Source: Prosopocoilus inquinatus
Taxonomy: Eukaryota > Arthropoda > Insecta > Coleoptera > Lucanidae
Direction: 5' to 3'
Assembly (NCBI GenBank): GCA_036172665.1
Contig: CM069872.1
Coordinates: 38,302,101 to 38,366,100, forward strand
Length of the DNA: 64,000 bases
A program made the translations under genes and the position numbers. Positions 12,623 through 23,055 of this stretch are shown in pieces. The notes beneath the pieces were generated by a model. That model did not search any database, was not told where the DNA came from, and saw only the letters and a list, made by a program, of their open reading frames with translations. Each line of letters begins with the position of its first letter. Position 1 is the stretch's first letter.

Positions 12623-13387
12623 TACTGATTGAATTTTTCGTTGTTAATATTTATATTGATTCGACTTGTTCCTTTTTATTTTCGTTCTATCTTCATCAAC
12701 TATCGTCTTTTGTTTTTTTTTTTTTTTTTAAATTTAACGATATTTTATTTTTGTTTTGATTATCAATTAAACGTCTGTGTTTTCAATCCCGAGCATTTTA
12801 ACCTCAGGCTTGGCCATAGCTCGCTACGCCCATGCACGAAGGCCAACAGAATTATGACAGTTCTGAATTCTTAATAATTGTGAATTCTTTAAATTGATCA
12901 AAACTGCAAATCAATTTAAGCAATAAAATAAAGTAAAAGACCAACACAAAATTACAAAATGAAACAAGATGTTTAAAAATAAACAAATTTCAACTGTCAT
13001 GCAATTTTGGTGATTCGAAAACAAATAAAGATAAAGACAAAAGCAAATAAATTAGTTGGTAACTGTTTAATTTTTTATTTTATAAACATTCGTCTGAATT
13101 CCAAATATATATAAAATTGCAAAGTCATACAAGAACGCTTATTCAGCTTAAATTGTTTATTGGGTTGCAATCAAAAACTAACACCACAATAAAAAACTAA
13201 CAGAACAATAAAAAAAAACAATTAACAGTTTGGGGAATGAAAAACAAAGGAAATGGGTACAAAACAAAAGAAAATCAATTTTAATTGAAATGTTTGCAAT
13301 AATGATTATTGTTGACGTTAATAAAGTAAGCAAAAATGCTATACATAAATTTTCCAAAGTGCGAATGGAATATGATTAAGTTTTGTA
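11298..13387. other. AT-rich intergenic with T-rich degenerate repeats
   Basis: No gene. From about 12040 to 12560 the + strand is a pyrimidine-rich, loosely repeated sequence (ATCAGTTTGTCTTT..., CGATTTAAT..., TTATTTTAC...), followed by an (ATT)n microsatellite at 12587-12621 and a T tract at 12713-12729. The long frames here follow from base composition. Confidence 0.5.
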
Positions 13388-14278
13388 CAGGGTGGATTAA
13401 TTTCGATGTCTCTTATGGGCATCTCCGTAACTATAAGAGATAGAAAAAAACTAGTGGCCAAGTCTCGATCTCTTTTCTGGAGATTATGTCAATAGCGTAA
13501 ACAAAAGTTGGCTATCTTCTTTTGTTTTCAAGTTATGGGCAAAAATTGACATTTTCGACTTCTCATTTTTCGGTCATATCTCGTTTGTTTCTAGAGATAT
13601 TAAAAAACTGTTTGATCATTGTTAGGACACTTTTTGGAACACAATTCAGTGGTGTAGTTGCTTTTTTAATATTTACTTAAATTTTCAAGTTATAACATAA
13701 AGTTATATTTTTTTAAATAAATCATAGTAGGCAATGCCCTCATTACATAGAGATTTTTTTCTGTTTTCAAAAATATATACTTTGTTGGGTTTATTTCTTA
13801 TAATTAATAGGAAAAATGCCATTTTTGTTATTAGCCTTGCGTATCCTAGTCTCAGTAGGTTATAGTGCCGACATTTTATTTTGTTTTCATTAAATATTAA
13901 TGAACTTTCAAACCTTTTGGCAGTTTTGGCCACGTACAGAATTTCACATTCACTTTATTTTATAAAATCCCGTTTGAGAAATGTAGCATCCATCGCGACT
14001 GATCTGGCAAAAGCTTTTTTTGTTTTTATTAAATATGAATGCACGCAAATTTAGTTTGATACATGTCCGATTTTGTTTATATTTTACCAGGTATGTGTTT
14101 ATTTTTGTTTTTCGTGTTTTTAATAAAATATAACTCAAGAGAAACAAAAAAAACGAAAGCTTAATTTAGTTCTAATTTAGTTATTATTACCTTTATATTT
14201 ATCCGAACAACTTGTATTTTAGTGTAAAATCGTATTACCTTTTCGCTTCTCTTGACAACTTGTTTGTTTACTTTTTTT

Positions 14279-14313
14279 CACTCCTGACGATAGCGATAGC
14301 GAAACGTAGAGTG
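14279..14313 (+). ncRNA. hammerhead-like motif (minimal, probably degenerate)
   Basis: CACTC-CTGACGA-TAGCGATAGC-GAAAC-GTA-GAGTG has the conserved hammerhead boxes in the right order, with CACTC/GAGTG able to form stem I and a weak GC/GC stem II. Stem III is reduced to the self-complementary ACGT, which could pair only between two molecules. Penelope-like retroelements are known to carry such minimal hammerheads; a link here is speculative. Confidence 0.4.
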
Positions 14314-14473
14314 TTCTTGCGATTTCACAGTGTCCATTTTAAAGTTTAAATACTATTTTTTTTCACATCGAACAAGATTCGACTTCAGTTACAAATTTTT
14401 TATTGAAGTCGTTTCTTGTCCGATGGAAATTGTATAAAAATTGTTTTCAATCTTTAAACGGACACTGAAAATT

Positions 14474-14540
14474 GCACGAACGTTCAACGTTTCTTCCTAA
14501 CGAAGCTATCAACCGATAGTGAAACGTTGAGTATTCGTGC
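14474..14540 (+). ncRNA. second hammerhead-like motif, core mutated
   Basis: CTAACGA stands for CTGANGA (the essential G is A), followed by a good stem II CTATC/GATAG, then GAAAC and GTT. The outer arms GCACGAA/TTCGTGC pair. The mutated core argues against activity. It lies about 200 bp from the motif at 14279 in the same element. Confidence 0.35.
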
Positions 14541-15287
14541 AATTTTGACTGTTTAAAGATTGAAAACAATTTTTCTATAAATTAAATGATAAACTCATTT
14601 TCAATAGAAAGTCAGACGGGAACTCTTATCAGAACGGTCGCTCAAAACGATAAAACGGAAATTTGTAAATTAACGCGTATACGAAATTATTTACGCAGCC
14701 AAAAATTTGAAAATATTTGAAAGCTCGTTAAAATTTAATAAAATAAAAAATCGGCTCCGTTTTGAACCCGGCCTACTGAGACTAGGAAATTTACGCAAGG
14801 ATAATAATAAAAATGACAGTTTTTCTTATTAATTATAAGAAATAATCTCAACAAAGTATATATTTTTGAAAACAAAAAAAATCTCTATTTAATGAGGGCA
14901 TTGTCTACTATAATTTCTATTTAAAAAAATATAACTTTGTTATAACTTGAAAATTTAAGTGAATGTTGAAGAAGTAACTACACCATTGAATTGTATTCCA
15001 AACAGTGTCCTAATAATGATCAAACAGTTTTCTAATATCTCAAAAAATAAACGAGATATGACCGAAAAACGAAAAGTCGAAAATGTCAATTTTTGCCCAC
15101 AACTTGAAAACAAAAGAAGATAGCCAATTATTGTTTACGGTTTTGATTTAATCTCCAAAACAGAGATCGGGACTTGGCCACTACTTTTTTTCTATCACTT
15201 ACAGTTACGGAGATGTCCATAAGAGACATCGAATTTAATCCACCCTGTACAGCAAAGCACCACGCCTCCATTAGAGGCTAGAATGTA

Positions 15288-15525
15288 CAGTCACGAGCAA
15301 TAAATTTCGGTCGTCACTGATTATAAAGGTTGGCACCGAACTTGTATTTTATTAAAAAGACTTGATGATTTAATTTTGAATACTACGAAGAGTCTCTTAA
15401 ATATTTAACTTATTTTCGACACTTTCTTGGTAAAACGTAGGATATTTACTTTATGTTTTTAATTTTTGGAAGTAAACCTGACGTTTTGATAGATAGTGAC
15501 GTCCAAAATTTAATGCTCGCGACTG
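15288..15525. mobile_element. TA-flanked MITE, about 35-bp inverted repeats
   Basis: CAGTCACGAGCAATAAATTT at the left and its diverged complement ending GCTCGCGACTG at the right, flanked by TA on both sides. It inserted 40 bp from the 13388 element. A fragment of its interior (GGTTGGCACCGAACTTGTAT) recurs at about 31616. Confidence 0.85.
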
Positions 15526-17703
15526 TACAAAATTCAGCTGCCCCGAACTGAAAGTGAAGTAAACCAAGTTCAACTTACTTTTATTAACTCCCCCCCCCCC
15601 CTCCAATAAAACATTAAAGGAAAAAAGGTTAAAAGTTAAATAAATTAAAATTAAAGTAAAAATTAAAAAAATCTGAAAGTAAGTAAGAAGAGAAAAGTAA
15701 AGAAATTAAAACGAATTTCTTTTTTGAAAACTGAACCAAACCCGCCTTAAGGTCAATTCAATTTAAGTAAAAAATAAAAGTTAATACTAAAGTATAGCAA
15801 AAATTAAAAATGAATTAAACTTAAGCTTAGCCGATCTCAAGGTCTACCCATTCCAACCGAACACGATCTCATTCCAGTCAACCTAAGGAAAACATTTAAA
15901 TCACAAATAAGAAAAGTAAAATAAAAAATTAAAAACTGAAAAATTATAACCAAACAAAAATTCAAGCCGGCATTAATTCAGCATACAAAAGTTACAAAAA
16001 AAAATTAAAATTAAGCTCAACCAAACTGAGAGTGAAGTCAACCAAACTAAATTCCACACTTATTAATCCCTCCCTCCAAAAAAATTAACAAAAATTAAAA
16101 GAAGTTAAGAATGTTAAGTTAAAAATCAGTTAAAATTAAACTCCATTCTCGAGGTCAATCTGACCCAACTACACTCTAACTTTACGCCTACTTTATTCAA
16201 GCCAAGCAAAAAATAAAAAATTATCAAAAATTAATTGATCAATTAATCTTTAGTTTAAGCACTCCCGGTGAACTCAAGCCAATTTTATTCAATCCAAAAA
16301 AAGCAAAAACCAGAAAATGGAAAATAACTAAAAGTACGAAATTGTTGGAGGTTGATTAAAATTAATCTCAACGAACCTTAGGGTCAATCCAACCTAACTG
16401 AATTCAGTAATCTAACTCTACTCCACTCAAGTAAATTAAGCATTAAAGAAATTAAAAGCAGAAAAAATCTCAAGGTAATAAAAATTAAGTCCGACCAAAC
16501 TCAAGGTCAACCAGAAAAATTTAACCTAACTTTGTCTAATCCGAGCAAGAAGAAAAAATAAAAATAAAAAGGAATCAAAACAGAAACGTAAAAACTGGGG
16601 CGAAAGAGTCAGTTGGAATTAAGTCCAACTTAATCATAATTATAATCTTTAGTTTTTCATAAACCAAAGGTGATAGATTGTTAGTTACAATATTGCGTGG
16701 ATAAAACAAATACGATAAAAATATAAAATAATACATACAAGGAAGATTACCCAAAAAAGCAAGAAACAGATGGAAATAAAAAATGAAAACATTTGTCGCA
16801 GAAGAAAAAAAAGTTAACATCTAAAGCTAGCTGCACACTTGGGAACGAAAACGCGTGAGACAAGATGAGTCTCTTCCTTCTAATTATTTCCTTAAATTAA
16901 TTTACCCATTATGAATTTAATGGCAGTAGCTAAATAAATGAGGCAATTACATTGAAGTAAAACAATAAATAAAATGTGTCATTGCCAACAACCAAATTCT
17001 CAGAGAAAACATTTCGTCACAAAGCCAATGACATCATGGGTAGTAAATGAGTGTTAATTACCTCTTTGGTCAGAAATTTCTCTTCCAAAAACGAACCATA
17101 AATAATGAAATGAAATTCAAGAGAACGGTCCTGTACACAACCATAAACATTAATAACGAATTTCTTGCGAAGAAGGATCGGTTTAAAATGCTCGACGTCC
17201 GAGCCAGTTTTTTCACTCTGTGTTTCCCCCCAACCCGGTGAATTGACCAGCCTTATTAACATATCAAATAAATTAGCAAGTCGCGTTGAGAGCAGGGGGA
17301 ATTTTGCTCTGCACGCAGATCCCGCAGTTGTTTGGTAAACCTCATGTAAACAATACCGAGACCAGAAATCGTCGTCATTAACCTTCGCCGTGTATGAGTA
17401 AGTACCCACCTGTATTTCGATGTTAATTAACATCACGCTCTTACTTCGCTTTCTTTCCAAGAGTAGACGTGCTGAAAACAATTACGCCTCCTTAATTAAA
17501 AATTCCGAGCGTGACAAACACTATCAACCTTGGTGGACTTATCACGTTAGTTTACATCTCGATGAATTCGTATGAATTCGTTAATTAGCATGTGCTTCAC
17601 TGGGAATTTTGTTTTGGAAAGGACCCTGACGAGATGCCTTTTCTTTTAAATGATTAAACAATTTTTTTTTCTGAGGGCATTCGTTTATGTGCAGGGTAGA
17701 AAA
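15526..17703. other. intergenic, degenerate minisatellite-like DNA
   Basis: From about 15600 to 16560 a loose motif recurs at about 100-120 bp spacing: (A)AGGTCAAYC(C)AA, then CTCAA..TT(A)TTCAA, then an A-rich AAAATTAAAAAG tract. A similar block is at 27400-28260. A poly-C tract lies at 15589-15601. The remainder to gene 3 shows no gene; a 154-codon minus-strand frame (17017-17481) has no recognisable similarity. Confidence 0.45.
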
Positions 17704-19538
17704 ATGTGGCGACTGCTTTGTGGCTTTCTCCTCCTCGCTTTGTTCCATGGAACGTATGGGCAAACCAAACCAAAAGTAGATGCGGCTACGATCGATGCCA
17801 TTTTCAACCCACCGGACAATCCGACCATAGAAACGAAAAATCCGGAAGCACCGGACATGCCGAAATGCGAGTGCGTCGACTACTATCTTTGCAACAATGA
17901 TTCTAACATTAACACAAACGGCATGGGGATCATTGATGTAAGGTAAGAATCTTTTATGACGGGCATTTTTTAATGATTTCCAGTTTTGAAAATGTTGCAG
18001 AAATTTTGGGCAGAGAACTCAATTCGAAACTAAGTTTTGCTTTCATGTTTACAATATCTAATTAATTTAAAATGCACGAAAATACATGTTCATTCGGTTG
18101 TTTTATCTACACACATAAAAATTTTTGGGATTAATTCTAATCTGCCTAATCGGTGTTAAATGTGGATAAAGTCTTGCTTGAAAAATTGTTAATCCTTATC
18201 TAATTTGGTGGTATTATTGTCTTTTCCCGACTAAATTGTGTCTAAAAGTGAGTGTTTACTCCAATAAGGATAAGCTCTACTCCAACTTTTACATGGTGAA
18301 CATCGTAACTCCGTCCTTTTTAACTCCACAAACGGATGGACGCAAGGGAACGCCGAAGTGTTCCCTGCCGTCCAAAAAGTGTTAGAATTAACTCCAGATT
18401 TTTGTCAGTGTATTCATGAATAATGTTTGTAGAAATTTTGAAGAAACTTGAAAATATAATCTTGTTAGGGCTCATATGACGCATTTTTGCTCCAAATTGA
18501 AAGTGTAATGTTGACTCGATACTTAATTCTTTGTCAGTTTTTAAAACGAAATTTCTACAAAATCATCTAAACAACTGAATAAAAAAATTCCATTGTTTTA
18601 GGGGTGACGAAAATGAATGCGATAGTTACTTACAATTCTGTTGTTTCCCCCCTCAAATAACAAAAGACCCTATTCGTCCGCCCCCTGTACCTAGAGAAGG
18701 GTGCGGAACAAGGCACCCAGACGGGGTAGGTTTTCGTATAAAAGGCGCTCAGGATAGCGAGGCAGAATTCGGGGAACTCCCTTGGATGACCGCGATTCTC
18801 AGCGAGCAAAGCGTCAAAGGCACCGACAAGGTACTGCACGCTTATAAATGCGGTGGTGCTCTCATTCACCCTCAAGTCGTTTTAACAGCAGCTCACTGCG
18901 TCTCAAATACTAATGAGACGTATAAAATCAGAGCAGGTGAATGGGACACGCAGACCACAAGAGAGATTCTACCCTACCAAGATCGCTCTGTCAAAACCGT
19001 CATAATTCACCCCAAATTTTATGCCCCAGCCGTTCACAACGACGTCGCGCTCCTTATTCTGGAATCACCTGTAGATTTGGCCGGTAACGTCGATGTTATT
19101 TGCTTACCACCCCAGGACTACGTCGTTCCACCAGGGACGAGGTGCTTGGCCAGTGGATGGGGCAAGGACGAATTCGGAAAGGACGGAAAGTATCAGGTGA
19201 TACTGAAGAAAATCGAGCTCCCCATCGTGGAGAGGGACGACTGCCAGGAACGGTTCAGAACGACTCGTTTAGGAAAGTTCTTCATCCTAGATCCCAGTTT
19301 TGTTTGTGCAGGGGGTGAACGGAGCAAAGATACGTGCAAGGGCGACGGGGGCAGTCCCTTGGTGTGTGCTATTCCGGATCACCCGGGGCAGTATCAGCAG
19401 TTTGGGATAGTCGCATGGGGTATTGGATGTGGCGAAGACAAGATTCCCGGTGCGTACGTTAACGTTCCATTGTTTAGAGACTGGATTGACGAGCAATTGA
19501 ATTTGCACAAGTTGGATGTTACAGTATATCAATATTGA
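17704..19538 (+). CDS. cSPH gene 3: clip-domain serine protease homolog
   Basis: Exons 17704-17942 and 18602-19538 encode 391 aa. Signal peptide about 1-19, IDAIFNPP motif at 30-37, clip Cys 55, 57, 63, 86, 93, 94, protease-like domain from about 115. His178 and Asp227 are present; Gly329 replaces Ser (GDGGSPL). The intron is 659 nt against 52-61 nt in every other member, because a 301-bp MITE (18110-18410) and extra sequence sit inside it. Exon borders are unaffected (TAAG/GTAAG, TTTTAG/GG). A GTGCAG acceptor at about 17694 suggests a 5' UTR intron. FRIKGA replaces the family's FRITGD. AATAAA lies at about 19646. Confidence 0.92.
18110..18410. mobile_element. 301-bp MITE inside the intron of gene 3
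   Basis: The left end CACACATAAAAATTTTTGGG pairs with a right end reading CCAGATTTTTGTCAGTG, and GATTAATTCTAA matches inverted TTAGAATTAACTC further in. TA flanks both ends. It has no coding capacity. Confidence 0.75.
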
Positions 19539-19756
19539 GGCAAATCTGGCGGAAACTTTTATGAATGTGATTTCTGAAATAATATACAATCTTAAAAAGA
19601 CTTTCGATGTTTTTACCAAATACCTTTTCCAATTTTGTTTCGAAGAATAAACACTTTTTGCGTCAGAAATAAAACGACTTTTTAACTTTTGTCAGTGAAT
19701 CTTCTTCTATAATTAAAAAAGTAAACTCCTTAAATAGATTACTAAAGCACTTAGGA

Positions 19757-19899
19757 TGGTTGCATAAAAGATTTAAGCCAGGATTAAATTTGATCCTAAG
19801 TTAGAATGTGATAGACAGGCGGATATACAGCATATTGCATCGCAGTCTAGGTTAGGATCAAATCTAATCTTGACTTAAATATTTTATGCAACCCACCCA
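19757..19899. mobile_element. MITE downstream of gene 3
   Basis: Inverted arms of about 45 bp: GGTTGCATAAAAGATTTAAG and GGATTAAATTTGATCCTAA at the left, with matching complements ending ATTTTATGCAACC at the right. A possible half copy (GGGTTGCATAAAAACAACTT) is near 42849. Confidence 0.8.
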
Positions 19900-20246
19900 T
19901 AGAGAAATTTTAAAAGATTTCTTTTTATATAATTTGTAGAGATTCAAAATTTCCTCATTACATGATGGATTCTCAAATATTTGGTTTTGCGTTTCGTAGC
20001 TTTAAACAAAGAAGCTTTTGTGCAGATCTAGATCTTGAACCTTGCTAAACCTTTTGATTATTTTTGTATTTATATCCAAATTACCCCAAAACGGCTCTGA
20101 TACTACTGTACTACGTGAGGTGTTCCTTATTATAAATAGAGAGTTCGAGGTAAGTAAAATTAATAAAGTAGATGGGTCTTCTATTAATTCGATTTCAATT
20201 CTGTTCCCTCACCGACCTTAAACGACCGTGACAGCGAAAATCCCCT

Positions 20247-20405
20247 CTAACCAAAACCAACGAAGCCGATCAGCGCGAATATAATGAGCATCAGTATCCC
20301 CATGCCGATGGGTCTTCGTAGCTGACGTCCAAACTTGATCACCTTCTGCCGAGGAGTGTATGTGAATCGACCTGTAGACACTCGACCGTGGCCTGCATCG
20401 GTAAG
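20247..20405 (-). other. possible terminal coding exon of a small membrane protein
   Basis: On the minus strand a frame ending at TAG (20247-20249) reads GHGRVSTGRFTYTPRQK, then VIKFGRQLRRPIGMGIL, then MLIIFALIGFVGFG. That is a basic segment followed by a single hydrophobic stretch at the very C-terminus, like a tail-anchored protein. GC content is clearly higher than in the surroundings. No convincing acceptor or upstream exon was found (CGATGCAG at about 20393 is possible but lacks a pyrimidine tract), and I recognise no family. Confidence 0.25.
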
Positions 20406-21095
20406 TCAGACGTGCATATTCTTTTATTGAAATGATAATTTCGCATGTGGGAAATTCCCGTTTGGACTCGGCGTCCTTGAAAAGTTTTTCGTTTTTGTTC
20501 AAATTCCAAAACGACTGATAAGAAATGTCCAGAAATACTTGCAAAAAAGTAATTAAAACCATGTTCGTGTCAAACGAAGAAGCTAACTCGTACTGTCGTA
20601 ATCATAAATTAAGTATGCATAACATGTAAATTCATTTGTTTCGTTAGCATAAGTTTTGTAATATGTTTGCAGCGTGTTATTTTAGGAATTTTGTTTTTAA
20701 ACGTACAGGTGCAATTTATTTATTAAAATGTCAATGCCGTCCAGGTACATTACTTTATCGAGCGTTGAAATTACTTGAACAATTAATTGAATGGGCATTG
20801 TTTATTTACGAAAACATTAACCTTACTTGTCCTTTATCCTGTCTCTATAAATTATATTAAAGTCTTGCTTGCAGGCTATTTAGTTCTCCTCTAGAACTAT
20901 TAGAATGAGTTCTAGAGACCAAAAATCCGTTAGTTAATACACGTGACAAAATGATCGGTTTTCTTTTGCTTTTTTTATACTGAACTCCCTCTTTGAAAAT
21001 CTGTTTCCTCGCCTTCAAACTCCACAGTCAATTTTCCAACCAAATTCAACATCAAATCGTCTTCTTTTTAGTTCGTGCATGCCGTAATCTATTTA

Positions 21096-21290
21096 GGGCC
21101 AGTTGTACCAAGTAGGTTGAAACTGACGATCAAGTGAACCAGGTTCAAAGTAAACAAACTCGCATAGGATCTTAAGGGCCTATGGCAATTAACGCATTCA
21201 TAAACAGAATTTGACGCGATTTTGTTAACTTTGAACCTGGTTAAGTCGAACGTCGCAGTCGGTTTAAACCCCTTTGCTACAACTTGCCCT
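21096..21290. mobile_element. MITE upstream of gene 4
   Basis: Inverted arms of about 70 bp: GGGCCAGTTGTACCAA and GAACCAGGTTCAAAGT at the left, GAACCTGG... and CTACAACTTGCCCT at the right. It lies 230 bp from the gene 4 start, so it may sit in the promoter or 5' UTR intron. Confidence 0.8.
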
Positions 21291-21520
21291 CAAAGTTTCA
21301 ATTTCCCAGCTTAAGTTGTTCTACAAGATTCTTTCCAATTCTGTAATAAATCTGCGGAAAAAATTTTGGGCTGTGGTTCCTTTTTTACATTTACTATTTT
21401 GACTCAATTCAATTTCCTCCAGAATTTGAATTGAATTAAATTTGTTCATTTAGATAGTGATGTTAAAAATCTCATTTCTGTTGGTGTTAACAGAAGTTTA
21501 TGTACTCGCAGGTAACCAAA

Positions 21521-22735
21521 ATGTACAGAGCAGTTGTACTTCTTCTACTGTTTGGTTTGTTCACTACAACCTACCAACAACAAGCAGATAAAACCCAAGC
21601 AGTAAAGGATATCTTCGGCGATCCAAATATCGAGACGAAAAACCCTACCGTGCTCGGTTCTGACCAATGTGAATGCGTTCCCTATTATCTATGCAAGAAC
21701 GACTCCACCATCAACAAGAACGGCGAAGGAATCATCGACATTAGGTTCTTATTAAATTACCTTTTTTTTTTAATTGAATCTACGGTTTGTTATTTTAGGG
21801 TAGAAGAAAGTTCGTGTGCTAGTTACTTGGACGTATGTTGTTATCCTGAAGCGAAACAGGATAAGCCGATTCCTCCACCTCCTGTAATCAGAGTCGGTTG
21901 TGGGGCGAGGAATACTTTCGGCGTTGGTTTTCGCATAACAGGCGATAAAGACAATGAAACCCAATTCGGGGAACTACCGTGGATGGTCGCCATAATCCGC
22001 GAGGAAAATGTTGAAGGACACGACGAGCTGTTGAACGTGTACCAGTGTGGAGGGGCCCTCATTCACCCTCAAGTTGTCTTGACAACAGCTCACTGCGCCG
22101 CGGCTAAAGACAAGAAGTATAAAGTCAGAGCAGGAGAATGGGATACGCAGACGACGAAAGAACTATACTCCCATCAAGACCGCGATGTTAAAACTGTAAT
22201 TTTACATCCAAATTATCACGCTGGCGCCTTGCACAATGACGTTGCTCTTCTCTTCTTGGACTCTCCTGTTGAATTAGCTCCTAATGTGGATGTTATTTGC
22301 TTACCCCCGAAAGACATCGTTGTACCACCCGGAACTCGTTGCATTGCCAGCGGGTGGGGTAAAGATGTATTCGGAGCCGAGGGACGCTACCAGGTCATTC
22401 TTAAAAAAATCGACTTGCCCATGGTGGATAGGGACGTGTGTCAGGAAAACTTGAGGAAGACGCGTCTGGGAAAATTCTTCGAATTGGATAAGAGTTTTGT
22501 ATGTGCGGGAGGAGAGTTGGGCAAAGATACATGCAAAGGGGACGGTGGTAGTCCCTTGGTATGCCCCATACCAGGCCAGAATAACAGATACCAACAGATC
22601 GGTATGGTTTCATGGGGTATAGGCTGCGGTGAAAATCAAATTCCAGGCGTCTATGTCAACGTGCCTCTGTTTATTGATTGGATTAATGCGCAGATATCTC
22701 AGCAAAAATTAGATCCCTCCGTAAGTCAGTATTAA
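21521..22735 (+). CDS. cSPH gene 4: clip-domain serine protease homolog
   Basis: Exons 21521-21744 and 21799-22735 encode 386 aa. Signal peptide about 1-20, VKDIFGDP at 28-35, clip Cys 50, 52, 58, 81, 88, 89, Pro-rich linker IPPPPVIR, protease-like domain from about 115. His173 (TTAHCA, unusual Thr), Asp222, Gly324 for Ser. The 54-nt intron is a multiple of three and has no in-frame stop, so an unspliced message would still encode a full protein with 18 extra mostly hydrophobic residues in the clip. Splicing is favoured because the donor and acceptor sit exactly where the other genes have theirs. A CTCGCAG acceptor 11 nt before the ATG marks a likely 5' UTR intron. The 3' end of the gene is repeated just downstream. 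Confidence 0.92.
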   Translation: MYRAVVLLLLFGLFTTTYQQQADKTQAVKDIFGDPNIETKNPTVLGSDQCECVPYYLCKNDSTINKNGEGIIDIRFLLNYLFFLIESTVCYFRVEESSCASYLDVCCYPEAKQDKPIPPPPVIRVGCGARNTFGVGFRITGDKDNETQFGELPWMVAIIREENVEGHDELLNVYQCGGALIHPQVVLTTAHCAAAKDKKYKVRAGEWDTQTTKELYSHQDRDVKTVILHPNYHAGALHNDVALLFLDSPVELAPNVDVICLPPKDIVVPPGTRCIASGWGKDVFGAEGRYQVILKKIDLPMVDRDVCQENLRKTRLGKFFELDKSFVCAGGELGKDTCKGDGGSPLVCPIPGQNNRYQQIGMVSWGIGCGENQIPGVYVNVPLFIDWINAQISQQKLDPSVSQY

Positions 22736-23055
22736 AATATTAATATGTTATAACTCTTATAAATAATAAAAGAGATGGTATAAGGCGAAAGAATATTTTT
22801 TTTTATTTGAGTTACTGGGAAGAACTGTGGAATGTGCGAGTTGGAGAAAGAAGCGTTTGGTCCTTTTGTAAATAGCAAAATCAGCAAAAATTAGATCCTT
22901 CTGTAAGTCAGTATTAAAATATTAATATATAATAATTCTTATAAATAATAAAATAGATGTTTTAAGGCGAAAGAATATTTTTTTATTTGAATTACTTGGA
23001 AGAACTATGGAATGTGCGAGTTGGAGAAAGAAGCGTCTGGTCCTTTTGTAAATAT
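22699..23055 (+). repeat. 180-bp tandem duplication of the gene 4 3' end
   Basis: The first copy (22699-22880) contains the last codons (QQKLDPSVSQY, stop), the 3' UTR and the region around AATAATAAAA. The second (22881-23055) repeats this with a few substitutions and still spells KLDPSVSQY and the stop. The second copy is not joined to a reading frame. Confidence 0.9.

Larger units (their letters stand above)
13388..15247. mobile_element. 1.86 kb non-autonomous element with about 480-bp terminal inverted repeats
   Basis: CAGGGTGGATTAA at the left is mirrored by TTAATCCACCCTG at the right. The arms (13388-13870 and 14766-15247) stay alignable for about 480 bp, including TGGCCAAGTCTCGATCTC and TATCTCGTTTGTTT. 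Both ends are flanked by TA, as for IS630/Tc1/mariner or other TA-targeting elements. There is no transposase frame. The centre contains another inverted repeat (14370-14425) and two hammerhead-like motifs (14279-14313, 14474-14540). Confidence 0.85.

Noticed and set aside
17017..17481. 154-codon minus-strand frame
   Set aside because: No domain, signal peptide, splice context or recognisable similarity; a frame this long can occur by chance in 64 kb.
7601..22613. Long frames antisense to or out of frame with the cSPH exons
   Set aside because: They are shadows of the higher-GC coding exons and recur at the same relative positions in paralogs.
21500..22735. Gene 4 as a single 411-aa exon
   Set aside because: The extra residues correspond exactly to a GT-AG intron found at the same codon in all paralogs, and the first seven codons lie upstream of the likely acceptor.
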